This document shows, piece after piece, positions 7,948-17,731 of a stretch of DNA of 64,000 nt. Made by a program: the position numbers and the translations under genes. How positions within the stretch are numbered: position 1 is the first letter of the stretch; every line of letters starts with the position of its first letter. Location of the stretch: positions 186,001 to 250,000 of the forward strand of contig NZ_CGBP01000001.1 in assembly GCF_001053095.1 (NCBI RefSeq), in the 5' to 3' direction. Origin of the DNA: Yersinia similis (GTDB lineage Bacteria > Pseudomonadota > Gammaproteobacteria > Enterobacterales > Enterobacteriaceae). The notes under the pieces are model-generated. The model was given only the letters and a program-made list of their open reading frames with translations. It did not search any database and was not told the origin of the DNA.

Positions 7948-9192
7948 ATGTCGATGGCCTTATCCCAACCGTTGTCACGGCCTTCCGTTTTGGGTGGCGC
8001 GATGATTGTCGCAGGTACCGCAGTGGGTGCGGGCATGTTCTCAATCCCAATCGTGACAGCCGGGGTATGGTTCAGCGGCTCGGTGGTGCTGCTGATCTAC
8101 ACGTGGGCATGCATGTTAGTGTCCGGGCTGATGATTCTGGAAGCTAACCTGAACTACCCGAGTGGTGCCAGTTTCCATACCATGGTGCAAGACCTGTTAG
8201 GTAAGGCATGGAGTTCGATTAACGGGCTGTCTATCACCTTTGTGCTCTACATTCTGACCTACGCCTATATCTCCGCCGGTGGTTCGATCATCGCCCATAC
8301 GCTGCAAAATATAGCCGGAATTGGCCAGACCAGTGCAGGCTTTATCTTTGCACTCTTGGTCGCTTTTATCGTGTGGTTATCCACCCGCGCAGTGGATCGC
8401 CTCAGTACAATATTAATCGGCGGCATGGTTATCACATTTGTCATGTCTGTCGGTGATATGTTCAGCCATGTGGAACGTGCTGTGTTGTTTAATCAGACAG
8501 ACAGCAATGCCCACTATCTACCTTATGCACTGGCGGCATTGCCTTATTTGCTGACCTCTTTTGGCTACCACGGTAATGTGCCGGGTCTGGTGAAGTACTA
8601 CAACAAAGACAGCAAAGCCGTCGTGCGCAGCCTGCTGTATGGAACATTGATTGCCTTGGTGATTTATATCCTTTGGCAGTATGCCATTCAGGGCAATATC
8701 GCCCGGGATGCCTTCAAACAGGTTATTGCCGATGGCGGTAATATCGGCAGTCTATTGCAACAAATGGACACCGTCTCCGCCAGTAAGGCCACCAGCCAGC
8801 TACTCAATGCCTTCTCTTATATGGCGCTGGCCAGTTCGTTCCTTGGCGTGTCGCTCGGGTTGTTTGATTATCTTTCTGATTTCTTTAAGTTTACTGATGA
8901 CCGCAGCGGACGAACCAAATCAGCATTAGTCACCTTTGTCCCTCCGACTCTCGGTGCCCTGCTGTTCCCGAATGGCTTCTTATATGCCATTGGTTTTGCG
9001 GGTTTAGCCGCCACCATTTGGGCGGTTATTGTGCCCGCATTAATGGCACGAGCCAGCCGTAAACGCTTCCCACAAGCCCGTTACCATGCTCCCGGTGGCC
9101 GTTTTATGATTGGTTTCATTATTCTGTTTGGCCTGGTCAATGCGGTAGCCCATATTTCAGCCCTGTTCGGCCTATTGCCGGTTTATCAATAG
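7948..9192 (+). CDS. mtr: Tryptophan-specific transporter Mtr
   Basis: 414 residues, the same length as E. coli Mtr. It belongs to the hydroxy/aromatic amino acid permease (HAAAP) family, with 11 predicted membrane segments. Recognisable stretches are [14 protein letters not shown] near residue 22, [13 protein letters not shown] near residue 62, [15 protein letters not shown] near residue 205, and the C-terminal FGLLPVYQ shared with E. coli Mtr. It imports L-tryptophan with protons across the inner membrane. A CAGGAG site lies 6 nt before the ATG. A TrpR-like operator is found upstream, and the gene stands alone. Confidence 0.92.
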
Positions 9193-9295
9193 TGCAGAAT
9201 TTATTACACCTTTTCGCGCTATCTGCTTGCCTGAATCTCACGGCGCGAGTAACTTGTCGCAACTTATCTTTAATCCCGATTGGCAGGTTATTTTT

Positions 9296-9868
9296 ATGGC
9301 AAAAGCTAACGAAATAAAACGTGGTATGGCAGTCAACCTCAACGGCAAATTGCTGTTGGTGAAAGATATCGATGTACAAAGCCCAAGCGCCCGTGGCGCA
9401 AGTACGCTGTATAAAATGCGCTTTTCTGATGTACGTACCGGTTTGAAAGTTGAAGAGCGCTTTAAAGGCGATGAAAATCTCGACACCATCACCCTGACTC
9501 GCCGCGCGGTCAATTTCTCTTATATTGATGGTGACGAATACGTCTTTATGGATGATGAAGACTACACACCATACAACTTCAAAAAAGAGCAAATCGAAGA
9601 TGAACTGCTGTTTATTCCTGAAGGTGGTATGCCGGGGATGCAGGTTCTGACGATGGAAGGCCAATTACTGGCGCTAGAGTTGCCACAAACGGTTGATATG
9701 GAAATTGTTGATACCGCACCGAGCATCAAAGGCGCATCCGCCAGTGCCCGTAACAAACCTGCGATAATGAGCACGGGTTTATCGATTCAGGTGCCAGAAT
9801 ATATCAGCCCAGGCGAAAAAATCCGTATTCATATTGCTGAACGCCGCTATATGGGCCGTGCTGACTAA
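9296..9868 (+). CDS. yeiP: Elongation factor P-like protein EfpL (YeiP)
   Basis: 190 residues, starting [11 protein letters not shown]. The upstream in-frame codons to 9227 are not conserved in the family, so I place the start at 9296. It has the three-domain EF-P layout. In the loop that enters the peptidyl-transferase site, EF-P carries a modified lysine; here it is Arg33 in SPSARGAS, the hallmark of the EfpL/YeiP subfamily. The factor relieves ribosome stalling at proline-rich or related motifs. Confidence 0.93.
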
Positions 9869-9879
9869 TCCCCTTCATC

Positions 9880-9935
9880 TTTCAAGTTGCAGGTGTGTTG
9901 GCTGCTCTCGCTGCCCCCCTTCCTGCAACTTGAAA
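9880..9935. repeat. Long palindrome (14-bp perfect arms) after efpL
   Basis: TTTCAAGTTGCAGG (9880-9893) is the exact reverse complement of CCTGCAACTTGAAA (9922-9935), with a 28-bp loop. The arm motif recurs in other dispersed intergenic repeats in this window and resembles known Yersinia miniature palindromic elements. As RNA it would form a strong hairpin between the convergent efpL and uxuA ends. Confidence 0.8.
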
Positions 9936-10008
9936 TCTATTGGGGTATCTCTACGTTAAGAGCCGGAAACCGGCCCTTAACTGTTATCTCTTCACTGATC
10001 GAGCAAAA

Positions 10009-11202
10009 CTACGGCTTCAGATCGGGGAAAAATGTCCGTTTCAGTGCCAATTCCACCCCACGAACTTCTGCCAGCCCTTTCAGACGCCCAATTGCCGAGT
10101 AGCCCGGATTGGTTTTCTTGTGCAAATCGTCCAGCATCTGATGACCATGGTCCGGACGCATAGGTATCGGACGCATATCCCCCAGTGACTGGCGGCGTTG
10201 TTCTTCGGTTAAAATGGCTTTTACCACCGAGTACATATCCACATCACCTTGCAGATGACCACCTTCATGGAAGGTTTTTGGGTTTCCTTCACGGCAGGTT
10301 GAACGCAAATGCGTGAAGTGAATACGATCACCAAAGGTTTCGATCATCTTCACCAAATCGTTATCAGCACGCACACCATACGAACCAGTACACATGGTGA
10401 AACCGTTATGGATGCTATCCACCGTCTCTTTCAGCCACTGCATATCGTCAATGGTTGAAACGATACGCGGCAAACCAAGGATTGGACGCGGTGGATCATC
10501 TGGGTGCACCGCCATACGCAAGCCCACTTGTTCCGCCACCGGAATGATAGCACGTAGGAAGTAAGCCATATTCTCACGCAGTTGCGCTTTATCAATACCA
10601 TCGTACTCAGCCAGTCGCGCACGGAACTGATCCAGCGTATAGCCCTCTTCAGCCCCTGGCAGACCGGCAATAATATTGCCCGTCAGCTTGGCAATATCAG
10701 CTTCAGTCATCGCATTGAAATACGCTTCCGCCTGTACTTGTTCTTCCGCCGTATAATCATTGTCGGCACCAGGGCGTTTTAGAATATGCAGCTCAAAAGC
10801 GGCAAAAGCTATCTGGTCAAAACGCAAAGCTTTAGAACCGTCTGGTAATTCATATTCCAGATCAGTACGCGTCCAGTCCAATATCGGCATGAAGTTGTAG
10901 CACACGGTGTCAATACCGCATTCTGCAATGTTACGCAGTGTTTGTTGGTAATTTTCAATGTATTGCTGATAGTTACCACTATGAGTTTTGATGTCCTCAT
11001 GAATAGGTACACTTTCCACAACAGACCATACCAGGTTTTTAGCCGCTAATTCGGCCTGACGCTGTTTGATCTCACTGACTGGCCACACGACACCATTCGG
11101 AATATGGTGTAACGCCGTGACTACTCCGGTAGCACCCGCTTGACGGATATCATCTAACGACACCGGATCATTCGGGCCATACCAACGCCATGTTTGTTCC
11201 AT
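10009..11202 (-). CDS. uxuA: Mannonate dehydratase UxuA
   Basis: 397 residues (E. coli UxuA has 394), a TIM-barrel enzyme that dehydrates D-mannonate to 2-keto-3-deoxygluconate in hexuronate catabolism. Family features include [16 protein letters not shown] at the N-terminus, [15 protein letters not shown] near residue 237, the metal-site [14 protein letters not shown], and [26 protein letters not shown] lies 7 nt upstream of the ATG. It diverges from uxuB, unlike the uxuAB operon of E. coli. Confidence 0.95.
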   Translation of the reverse strand: MEQTWRWYGPNDPVSLDDIRQAGATGVVTALHHIPNGVVWPVSEIKQRQAELAAKNLVWSVVESVPIHEDIKTHSGNYQQYIENYQQTLRNIAECGIDTVCYNFMPILDWTRTDLEYELPDGSKALRFDQIAFAAFELHILKRPGADNDYTAEEQVQAEAYFNAMTEADIAKLTGNIIAGLPGAEEGYTLDQFRARLAEYDGIDKAQLRENMAYFLRAIIPVAEQVGLRMAVHPDDPPRPILGLPRIVSTIDDMQWLKETVDSIHNGFTMCTGSYGVRADNDLVKMIETFGDRIHFTHLRSTCREGNPKTFHEGGHLQGDVDMYSVVKAILTEEQRRQSLGDMRPIPMRPDHGHQMLDDLHKKTNPGYSAIGRLKGLAEVRGVELALKRTFFPDLKP

Positions 11203-11238
11203 TTATTTTTACCTTCTGCATACGCAACAATAATAAAA

Positions 11239-11258
11239 TTAACCCATTAAATGGTTAA
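11239..11258. promoter_or_regulatory. Inverted repeat TTAACC-N8-GGTTAA upstream of uxuA
   Basis: Perfect 6-bp arms 37 bp from the uxuA start. A plausible site for the GntR-type UxuR/ExuR regulator encoded nearby, but it differs from the E. coli UxuR consensus, so the assignment is only positional. Confidence 0.4.
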
Positions 11259-11326
11259 AGCCGCATTTCTCTGCCGATAATGAACTTTTTTCTGCCAATA
11301 ACGGATCCAGGCAACAATCCAACCAC

Positions 11327-11381
11327 ATCTTTTTAACTGCATTAATCTTTTTTAACTGCTGTAATCTTCTTAACCACAGTA
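11327..11381. repeat. 18-19-bp tandem repeat, 3 units, in the uxuA-uxuB spacer
   Basis: Units at 11327-11344, 11345-11363 and 11364-11381 follow the pattern ATCTTTTTAACTGCATTA, with the third diverged. Unit lengths of 18, 19 and 18 show it is not under frame constraint. Confidence 0.7.
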
Positions 11382-11761
11382 AACGATGCTCAGATACTAA
11401 AAATGTTGTTATACCGATTTACAATAGATATCACTCAGCTTTATCCTTACTTTTTAACCGCTCAGTGTCAAAAGGCAAATCCTCATTGGTTGATCCACTT
11501 CACGAATATTATCAATATTGGACTTACCAATTTTATTTTCTGTCATATGGCTTTACACTGCAAGTCGATACTTTCAGTGTCTATAAATTATCTGTGTCTT
11601 AAATTAGTGGCAACGAGCAAAAGAAACGGGTCCGCATTGTATGGCTCTATACCTAGCGATCAGCCAAACAAAACTGGTCTAACAACTTTTCTATTTGCCA
11701 CCTTTTATGTTAATCCCCATCAGTCCCCGCACTGTCAGGGGGAATAATTCTGGAGCCACCT

Positions 11762-13234
11762 ATGAACACGATTGCCAACAGCGCCCTTCCCTCAACCGTA
11801 CAGCAACCCAATTATGATAGGGCGGCGCTGAAAAGCCGTATTGTTCACATTGGGTTTGGTGCTTTTCATCGAGCCCATCAGGCACTGCTCACTGACCGGG
11901 TGTTAAATACGCAAGGCGGTGACTGGGGTATTTGTGAAGTCAGCCTCTTTGGTGCTGATACGCTGATTCAAGATTTACGTAATCAGGACCACCTCTTTTC
12001 CGTCTTGGAAAAAGGGGCGCAGGGTAATCAGGCAATTGTAGTCGGTTCAGTGTGTGAATCAGTACATGCTCGTTTAGACGGTATCATGCAAGTATTGGCG
12101 AAATTGGTCGAGCCACAAGTGGCAATCGTATCTCTAACCATCACCGAGAAAGGGTATTGCATTGAGCCGGGCACCGGCCAATTGGATCTGCAAAACGAGT
12201 TTATTCGTGCCGATCTGGCCATCCCTGATGCACCAACATCAGCGCCTGGGGTGTTGGTAGAAGCACTCCGCTTGCGCCGTCTACGTGGGCTGCCTCCCTT
12301 TACTGTCCTTTCCTGTGACAACATCCCGGAAAACGGTGATGTGGTAAAAAACGCTGTACTCGGTCTGGCCACTGTCCGTGATCCAGCGCTGGCTAATTGG
12401 ATTAAGCAGCATGTCACTTTCCCGAATACCATGGTTGACCGCATCGTTCCCGCAGCCACAGCGGAAACGCTACAGGAAATCGCTGATACCCTTGGTGTCG
12501 CAGACTCTTGCGGGATCGCCTGCGAACCCTTTATTCAGTGGGTCGTCGAAGACAAATTTGTTGCAGGCCGCCCAGATTGGCAAGTGGCTGGCGTACAGTT
12601 GGTTGATGATGTATTACCGTTTGAAGAAATGAAGCTACGGATGCTGAACGGGAGCCATTCGTATCTCTCTTATTTAGGCTATCTGGCCGGTTATCAACAT
12701 ATTAATGACTGTATGGCTGACGAGAATTATCGCCTAACGGCTCGTCGCCTAATGATGAATGAGCAAGCGCCCACTTTACGTGTCACCGGCATTGACCTGA
12801 ATGCTTATGCCGATCAGTTGATTGAACGTTACTGTAATCCTGCGCTCAAACACCGCACCTGGCAAATTGCCATGGATGGGAGCCAGAAATTGCCACAACG
12901 GATGTTGGACTCCGTCCGTTGGCACTTAAAACAGGGTAATGCGTATCCTTGTCTGGCTTTGGGCATTGCGGGTTGGATGCGCTATGTGGGTGGCGTTGAT
13001 GATAACGGTCAGATTATTGATATCCGTGATCCGATGGTGGATAGCTTTAAACAATGCGTTGCTGCCAGCGAAGATGGTGCGGCTCGGGTGCAAAGTTTGC
13101 TGACACTGAAAGCACTGTTTGGTGAAACCCTGCCACAACAGCCAGCATTTGTGCAGGCAGTGACCAAAGCTTATCTCAGCTTGCAACAATTGGGCGCGAA
13201 AGAGACAGTGCGCCGCTTAGCCGAACAAGCTTAA
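11762..13234 (+). CDS. uxuB: Fructuronate reductase UxuB (mannitol dehydrogenase family)
   Basis: 490 residues (E. coli UxuB 486). It reduces D-fructuronate to D-mannonate with NADH, the step before UxuA. The N-terminal Rossmann motif is IVHIGFGAFHRAHQA near residue 27. The catalytic region typical of the long-chain mannitol dehydrogenase family reads MKLRMLNGSHSYLSYLGYL near residue 291. TGGAG lies 6 nt before the ATG. It is divergent from uxuA and is followed by a strong hairpin and a tandem repeat. Confidence 0.93.
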   Translation: MNTIANSALPSTVQQPNYDRAALKSRIVHIGFGAFHRAHQALLTDRVLNTQGGDWGICEVSLFGADTLIQDLRNQDHLFSVLEKGAQGNQAIVVGSVCESVHARLDGIMQVLAKLVEPQVAIVSLTITEKGYCIEPGTGQLDLQNEFIRADLAIPDAPTSAPGVLVEALRLRRLRGLPPFTVLSCDNIPENGDVVKNAVLGLATVRDPALANWIKQHVTFPNTMVDRIVPAATAETLQEIADTLGVADSCGIACEPFIQWVVEDKFVAGRPDWQVAGVQLVDDVLPFEEMKLRMLNGSHSYLSYLGYLAGYQHINDCMADENYRLTARRLMMNEQAPTLRVTGIDLNAYADQLIERYCNPALKHRTWQIAMDGSQKLPQRMLDSVRWHLKQGNAYPCLALGIAGWMRYVGGVDDNGQIIDIRDPMVDSFKQCVAASEDGAARVQSLLTLKALFGETLPQQPAFVQAVTKAYLSLQQLGAKETVRRLAEQA

Positions 13235-13244
13235 GACACACGAC

Positions 13245-13275
13245 GATGAGCTGAATCAAGACGATTCAGCTCATC
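13245..13275. terminator. Strong hairpin after uxuB (13-bp perfect stem)
   Basis: GATGAGCTGAATC (13245-13257), loop AAGAC, GATTCAGCTCATC (13263-13275). No clean T-tract follows, so it may act as an mRNA-stabilising hairpin or weak terminator rather than a classic intrinsic terminator. Confidence 0.5.
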
Positions 13276-13281
13276 GGTATT

Positions 13282-13341
13282 GTTGACGTTAGTACTGCTG
13301 ATGTTAGTTCTGTCGGCGTTGGTACTGTTGATATTGGTACC
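13282..13341. repeat. 15-bp degenerate tandem repeat (4 units) between uxuB and uxuR
   Basis: Units begin at 13282, 13297, 13312 and 13327 (GTTGACGTTAGTACT and variants). It lies between the convergent uxuB and regulator genes. The unit is a multiple of three and extends open reading in one frame, but no gene is evident. Confidence 0.7.
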
Positions 13342-13361
13342 GTTGGTTTTTACGTTATCTT

Positions 13362-14123
13362 TTACTCTTCAATCTGATATGGTGCAGACTCAAACAGGTA
13401 GCCATCAAAATCTGGATGATCAGCATCAGAGATATCCAGCAACTTCAATTTTACATTCTCCAAATGCTGCCACATGGCCTGCTTAGCGGCTTTACTATCG
13501 CGGCGAAGCACGGCTTGCAAGATTTTTTGGTGATCATCCAACCATTGCCAGCGGTAGCTAAAATCGGCGGTATGACTATGCGCCCCCTGCCACATGGCAC
13601 TGTCTTTCCTAACTTGCCAAGTCTGCGCAACCATATTGGCCAGCACACTATTTTGAGTCGATTGCGCTAACAAACAATGAAACAACTCATCAGCACTTTC
13701 ATCTATCGCGCCAGCCGTCAGTGCGGCTTTTCCCTGCTCAATAGCGTTACGCATTTTAATGATATCGGCTTTGGTGGCTTGCATCGCGGCAAAAGCTGCT
13801 ACTTCGCTTTCTAACAATTGCCGGGCTTGTAGCAGTTCAAACGGGCCATAGCCACTATCGATTGACGTAGCCGACTCACCATTAAGCGACATCGTGGGCA
13901 CATTCACCACGTAAACACCGGAGCCTTTGCGTACTTCCACCAGCTTCTCCAGCTCAAGCATAATCAGGGCTTCACGCACCACACTACGACTGACACTGAA
14001 ATTTTCGGCAATATCACGCTCCGGTGGTAAACGATCGCCCACTGAGTATCGCCCACTGACAATCGCTTCCCGCAGTTGGCTGCCCACTTCCTGATATAAC
14101 CGCATAACCTTAATTTCCTGCAT
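13362..14123 (-). CDS. uxuR: GntR/FadR-family hexuronate regulator, UxuR/ExuR type
   Basis: About 253 residues. It has an N-terminal winged helix with YQEVGSQLREAIVSG, GDRLPPERDIAENF, SRSVVREALIMLE and VEVRKGSGVYV, the block shared by ExuR and UxuR. A FadR-type (FCD) all-helical effector domain with metal-binding histidines follows. I place the start at 14123 (MQEIK) by comparison with family length; 14105 (MRLYQEV) is an alternative with AGGA upstream. It converges on uxuB and probably represses the uxu genes until fructuronate or a related hexuronate is present. UxuR rather than ExuR is a guess from the neighbours. Confidence 0.75.
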   Translation of the reverse strand: MQEIKVMRLYQEVGSQLREAIVSGRYSVGDRLPPERDIAENFSVSRSVVREALIMLELEKLVEVRKGSGVYVVNVPTMSLNGESATSIDSGYGPFELLQARQLLESEVAAFAAMQATKADIIKMRNAIEQGKAALTAGAIDESADELFHCLLAQSTQNSVLANMVAQTWQVRKDSAMWQGAHSHTADFSYRWQWLDDHQKILQAVLRRDSKAAKQAMWQHLENVKLKLLDISDADHPDFDGYLFESAPYQIEE

Positions 14124-14270
14124 CAGACATTGGCGTAGAAAATACCAAATTGATCTGACCAAAAGGGTGTATGAATGACGCCCAGTATATCATGTGGTCA
14201 AACAACTTCAGGTGATATATCACGGTTTATCACTTCGATAAACCGTGATGCCCGAACATGTTGAGAAATA

Positions 14271-14597
14271 TTAGAGGTAGGTAACAGTTAGAACTCCGAG
14301 GCTGCGCTGCTGATTCAACCATTCCAAACGGGACGTGGCTAAACTCCCTGGCAACCGCGCAGTCAGAGGCATATTACGTGTGAGTGTTTGTCTACTGGTT
14401 ATCATTTTACCATTACGATAACAGTTCGTCGTAATGGTCTGGTTCAATACCGACATATCGCAAGGGGTATCAACGATAGCCCCAGAAAAAGTAATTGTAC
14501 CTGTGACAGAAAGGGTGGATTGCGTACTACTGGCAGAGAAAGATATTATCCATGAAAACATGATTACAACGATACTCAATGCACGGTAGTTGCTCAT
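14271..14597 (-). CDS. Small fimbrial-subunit-like secreted protein
   Basis: 109 residues from MSNYRAL at 14597, which has GAGGTG 3 nt upstream; the longer upstream start lacks support. A signal peptide (VVIMFSWIISFSASS) is followed by STLSVTGTITFSGAIVDTPCDM and a second cysteine in TTNCYRNG. This two-cysteine beta-strand pattern is that of type 1-family pilins (the IxFxGxIVxxxC start of the Ig-like fold). At about 85 mature residues it is shorter than a normal pilin (140-160), so it may be a reduced or minor subunit. No chaperone or usher is adjacent. Confidence 0.55.
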   Translation of the reverse strand: MSNYRALSIVVIMFSWIISFSASSTQSTLSVTGTITFSGAIVDTPCDMSVLNQTITTNCYRNGKMITSRQTLTRNMPLTARLPGSLATSRLEWLNQQRSLGVLTVTYL

Positions 14598-14912
14598 GGT
14601 CACCTCAACTTTTATAGCTGTCATCTTAAAGATAGAGGATTTCAAGCAGTGCAATGGGTGTAATAGAGTATTTTTTATTACTCTATTCTGTTTATAACCC
14701 GCCCAAATTCCTCGGAGAAAGGATTATAATTTCACGCAGTAAATATCTATTAGGCTGGCTTCTTAGCTACCCTAGGAAATCATCCCTATTTGGCGATTTT
14801 TTGATTGATAATAAGCCTAATTGGACTTATTTCCTTTTCGATTAAAAGAGCAATAAATAGCCATGCTATTTGTAAGTTATATGAAAATATTTTTGTATTT
14901 TGGAGATCCAGC
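14598..14912. other. Divergent spacer between the fimbrial-like gene and yeiR
   Basis: A 315-bp AT-rich region with an inverted repeat (AATAGAGTA at 14662-14670, TACTCTATT at 14679-14687) that could be a regulator site. I see no gene and no clear Zur box. Confidence 0.5.
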
Positions 14913-15896
14913 ATGACAAAGACCAATTTAATTACCGGATTTTTAGGTTGTGGAAAAACCACAACCATTCGACACTTACTCGCACAAAAGCCGGAACATG
15001 AAAAATGGGCGGTGCTGGTCAATGAATTTGGTGAGATTGGTATTGATGGCGCTCTGTTGGCTGATAGCGGTGCTGTCTTAAAAGAGATCCCAGGGGGCTG
15101 CATGTGCTGTGTTAATGGGCTACCGATGCAAGTTGGCCTGAACATGCTGTTGCAGCAGGCAAAACCAGATCGCCTGCTCATTGAGCCAACCGGGCTAGGC
15201 CACCCGAAACAAATTCTGTCATTATTAACGTCCGATATTTATCAGCCTTGGATTGACCTACGCGCGACACTTTGTCTGCTGGATGCCCGCCAACTGAGTG
15301 AACCCCGCTATACCGAAAATGAAAACTTCCGTGACCAACTGGCGGCGGCAGATATCATTGTGGCCAACAAGCAAGACACTTACCGCTCGGCCGATAATGC
15401 GATGTTACAACAATGGCAACAAAAGCAGCAGCTATCACGGCCGCTGTATCATACCGAATATGGCAAACTCGACGTGGCCCTGCTCGACCAACCGCACAGT
15501 AATAAAGACGAACTGCCTTCTGGTACGCATCATCACGGCACATCACAACCAAAAGGATTAGCCGCATTACGCCTGAAAGGGGCAGAACCCTGGCGTCGGG
15601 CATTAAATCGGGGACAAGGGTATCTGAGCTGTGGCTGGGTGTTTGATGCCAATACCGTTTTTGATACCGTACCATTACTGGAGTGGGTACGATTGAACCC
15701 CGCAGAACGGGTAAAAGGCGTCATGCGCATCCCAGAAGGAACCTTGATGGTTAACCGGCAAGGTAATGACTTACAAATAGACACTCGCCAAATACCACCA
15801 CTGGATAGCCGCATTGAATTGATTAACGCCACTGATATTGATTGGAACGTATTGCAACATGATTTATTAAAAATTCGTTTACGTAACGGGGTATAA
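14913..15896 (+). CDS. yeiR: Zinc-binding GTPase YeiR (COG0523 family)
   Basis: 327 residues from MTKTNLITGFLGCGKTTT at 14913, with TGGAG upstream; E. coli YeiR has 328. The P-loop GFLGCGKTT, the metal-chaperone CxCC motif in IPGGCMCCVNGLP near residue 64, and IEPTGLGHP define the COG0523 subfamily. A histidine cluster (GTHHHG) lies in the middle and a CobW C-terminal domain at the end. It binds zinc and hydrolyses GTP in the cytosol and is thought to help metal homeostasis. It is followed closely by lpxT. Confidence 0.92.
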   Translation: MTKTNLITGFLGCGKTTTIRHLLAQKPEHEKWAVLVNEFGEIGIDGALLADSGAVLKEIPGGCMCCVNGLPMQVGLNMLLQQAKPDRLLIEPTGLGHPKQILSLLTSDIYQPWIDLRATLCLLDARQLSEPRYTENENFRDQLAAADIIVANKQDTYRSADNAMLQQWQQKQQLSRPLYHTEYGKLDVALLDQPHSNKDELPSGTHHHGTSQPKGLAALRLKGAEPWRRALNRGQGYLSCGWVFDANTVFDTVPLLEWVRLNPAERVKGVMRIPEGTLMVNRQGNDLQIDTRQIPPLDSRIELINATDIDWNVLQHDLLKIRLRNGV

Positions 15897-15953
15897 TATG
15901 CCCACTTTTTATTTTCTTTCCGTTACGTACATTTTTAATTTATAGGTTACCGC

Positions 15954-16655
15954 ATGACTCGTCGTAATTTACCGACAATATTGCTGCTTAATTTACTGGG
16001 GATCATACTGTTTCTATCATGGTATCTGCCCACAAATCACGGTATCTGGTTTAAGTTAGACTCAGCAATATTCTTCTATTTTAATCAGCATCTGCTGTCC
16101 AGCCCAACATTTCTGCACCTGGTGGCAATCACCAATCATCGCGCTTTCGATGCCATTTCATTGATATGTATGGGATTACTTTATTTTTCCTTCTACATAA
16201 AGGAAACGCCTGCTGGCCGCCGTCGCCTGATAGTGACCGGATTCGTCATGCTGTTAACGGCGGTTTTTCTTAATCAGTTGGGCCATTTACTGCCGGTTTC
16301 ACACCCCAGCCCCACCCTGACATTTGATAATATTAATCGCGTCAGTGTATTAACCGGCATCCCGACGAAAGATGCCTCAAGTGATAGTTTCCCTGGCGAC
16401 CATGGCATGATGCTGATTATTTTTGCCTGCTTTATGTTGCGCTATTTTTCCCGCAGTGCGTTCGCTATTGCGCTGCTGATCGTGGTTATATTCTCAATGC
16501 CGCGCATCATGATTGGCGCACATTGGTTTACCGATATCGCAGTAGGATCACTCTCAATCGTCTTGGTAGGGATCAGTTGGGTATTGTTGACGCCGTTAAG
16601 CGATAAGATTATTGAGTGGATTAACCAGCATCTTCCTGGCGCTAAACATCCTTAA
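15954..16655 (+). CDS. lpxT: Lipid A 1-diphosphate synthase LpxT (YeiU), PAP2 family
   Basis: 233 residues with about six membrane segments. The PAP2 phosphatase motifs are present as KDASSDSFPGDHGMM (catalytic His) and PRIMIGAHWFTDI. LpxT transfers phosphate from undecaprenyl pyrophosphate to lipid A at the periplasmic face of the inner membrane, recycling the carrier lipid. Length and position beside yeiR and mepS agree with E. coli. It begins 57 bp after yeiR. Confidence 0.9.
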   Translation: MTRRNLPTILLLNLLGIILFLSWYLPTNHGIWFKLDSAIFFYFNQHLLSSPTFLHLVAITNHRAFDAISLICMGLLYFSFYIKETPAGRRRLIVTGFVMLLTAVFLNQLGHLLPVSHPSPTLTFDNINRVSVLTGIPTKDASSDSFPGDHGMMLIIFACFMLRYFSRSAFAIALLIVVIFSMPRIMIGAHWFTDIAVGSLSIVLVGISWVLLTPLSDKIIEWINQHLPGAKHP

Positions 16656-17077
16656 TCCCTCGCCCATCGCAGGCTGCGGCAAACAATTAAATTTATTGTC
16701 TCAGCCTCTATTTTTGCGCTTATTTCTTCGCAATCAACGACGATAAATTAATCGGTCATTTTTATTTGTGAAAGTTTACATTCTATTACATTAGTTTTTC
16801 TGATGAAAATAGGAATAAAGCACTCGCCTTTTATTAATCATTACGGTACTCTCAAAAACGTTTGTGTTCAGCTATCAGCATTCTGCGCTTTTATCAGCAT
16901 CCTGCACTTAATGTGGTAGAGATTTTTTGGTAAAGATGCTTTGGATAAAGAATGTGCGTTCATGCACATTTATTCAGTTAAATGATTGTCTATTCTGTTC
17001 ACAATCAATAGTCTCGATTCGTTTGGTATTTTTGGTAGCGACATCCGTCGTAAGGACAGCAAGGGAAAACAACAACA
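16656..17077. other. Long leader region upstream of mepS
   Basis: A 422-bp AT-rich spacer. The ORF at 16927-17187 overlaps mepS out of frame and has no family features. No strong palindrome is visible; promoter elements for mepS probably lie here but cannot be placed with confidence. Confidence 0.5.
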
Positions 17078-17662
17078 ATGGTCAAGTCTCAACCTATTCT
17101 GAGATATATTCTGCGGGCGCTCCCTGCAGTTGCAGCAGCAGTAATGTTATCCGCATGCAGTTCACCACAGGCTTCGAATGTAAATAATACGCAAACTGAG
17201 ATGCGTGCAGTTAATGATAAAGATGGGCTTTTACTGCAAGCCTCTCAGGATGAATTCGAAGCGATGGTTCGCAACGTTGACGTCAAGTCAAAGATTTTAG
17301 AACAATATGCGGGTTGGAAAGGTGTTCGTTATCGTTTAGGCGGTAGCAGCAAGCGCGGTATTGATTGTTCCGCATTTGTACAAACCACTTTCCGTGAACA
17401 GTTTGGTATGGATTTGCCGCGCTCAACATCTCAGCAGCAGGATCTCGGCAAGAAAGTCCAGCGGACTAAATTACGTCCGGGTGATCTTGTTCTATTCCGC
17501 GCAGGTTCAACAGGGCGTCATGTTGGTATCTATTTAGGTAACGATAAATTTGTTCATGCATCGACCAGTGCCGGTGTAACGATATCGAACCTAAATGACG
17601 ATTACTGGAATAAGCGTTATCGTGATGGGCGTCGAGTGCTAAGTAGCAGTTCGAGCAGCTAG
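17078..17662 (+). CDS. mepS: Murein DD-endopeptidase MepS (Spr), outer-membrane lipoprotein
   Basis: 194 residues. The signal peptide ends in the lipobox LSAC, with the lipidated Cys at residue 27. An NlpC/P60 domain follows, with catalytic Cys in [12 protein letters not shown], catalytic His in RHVGIYLG, and a further polar residue in KFVHAST. The enzyme cuts D-Ala-mDAP cross-links to allow peptidoglycan growth, and in E. coli it is turned over by Prc/NlpI. A clear intrinsic terminator follows. Confidence 0.93.
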   Translation: MVKSQPILRYILRALPAVAAAVMLSACSSPQASNVNNTQTEMRAVNDKDGLLLQASQDEFEAMVRNVDVKSKILEQYAGWKGVRYRLGGSSKRGIDCSAFVQTTFREQFGMDLPRSTSQQQDLGKKVQRTKLRPGDLVLFRAGSTGRHVGIYLGNDKFVHASTSAGVTISNLNDDYWNKRYRDGRRVLSSSSSS

Positions 17663-17706
17663 CTAATATTTATTCCTGTTGTCCAAAATACCAAACCAAA
17701 CGTTGA

Positions 17707-17731
17707 AACGCTGTCTATGACAGCGTTTTTT
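17707..17731 (+). terminator. Intrinsic terminator of mepS
   Basis: AACGCTGTC-TAT-GACAGCGTT is followed by a run of Ts, a 9-bp perfect stem 45 bp after the mepS stop. Confidence 0.9.

Larger units (their letters stand above)
11203..11761. other. Divergent uxuA-uxuB promoter region
   Basis: A 559-bp AT-rich spacer. Near uxuA an inverted repeat TTAACC-N8-GGTTAA (11239-11258) could be a regulator site. An 18-19-bp tandem repeat covers 11327-11381. The 114-codon plus ORF (11403-11747) has no family resemblance and no ribosome site, so I do not call it a gene. Confidence 0.6.

Noticed and set aside
11403..11747. 114-codon plus-strand ORF between uxuA and uxuB
   Set aside because: AT-rich, no ribosome site and no domain pattern. 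Probably promoter DNA.
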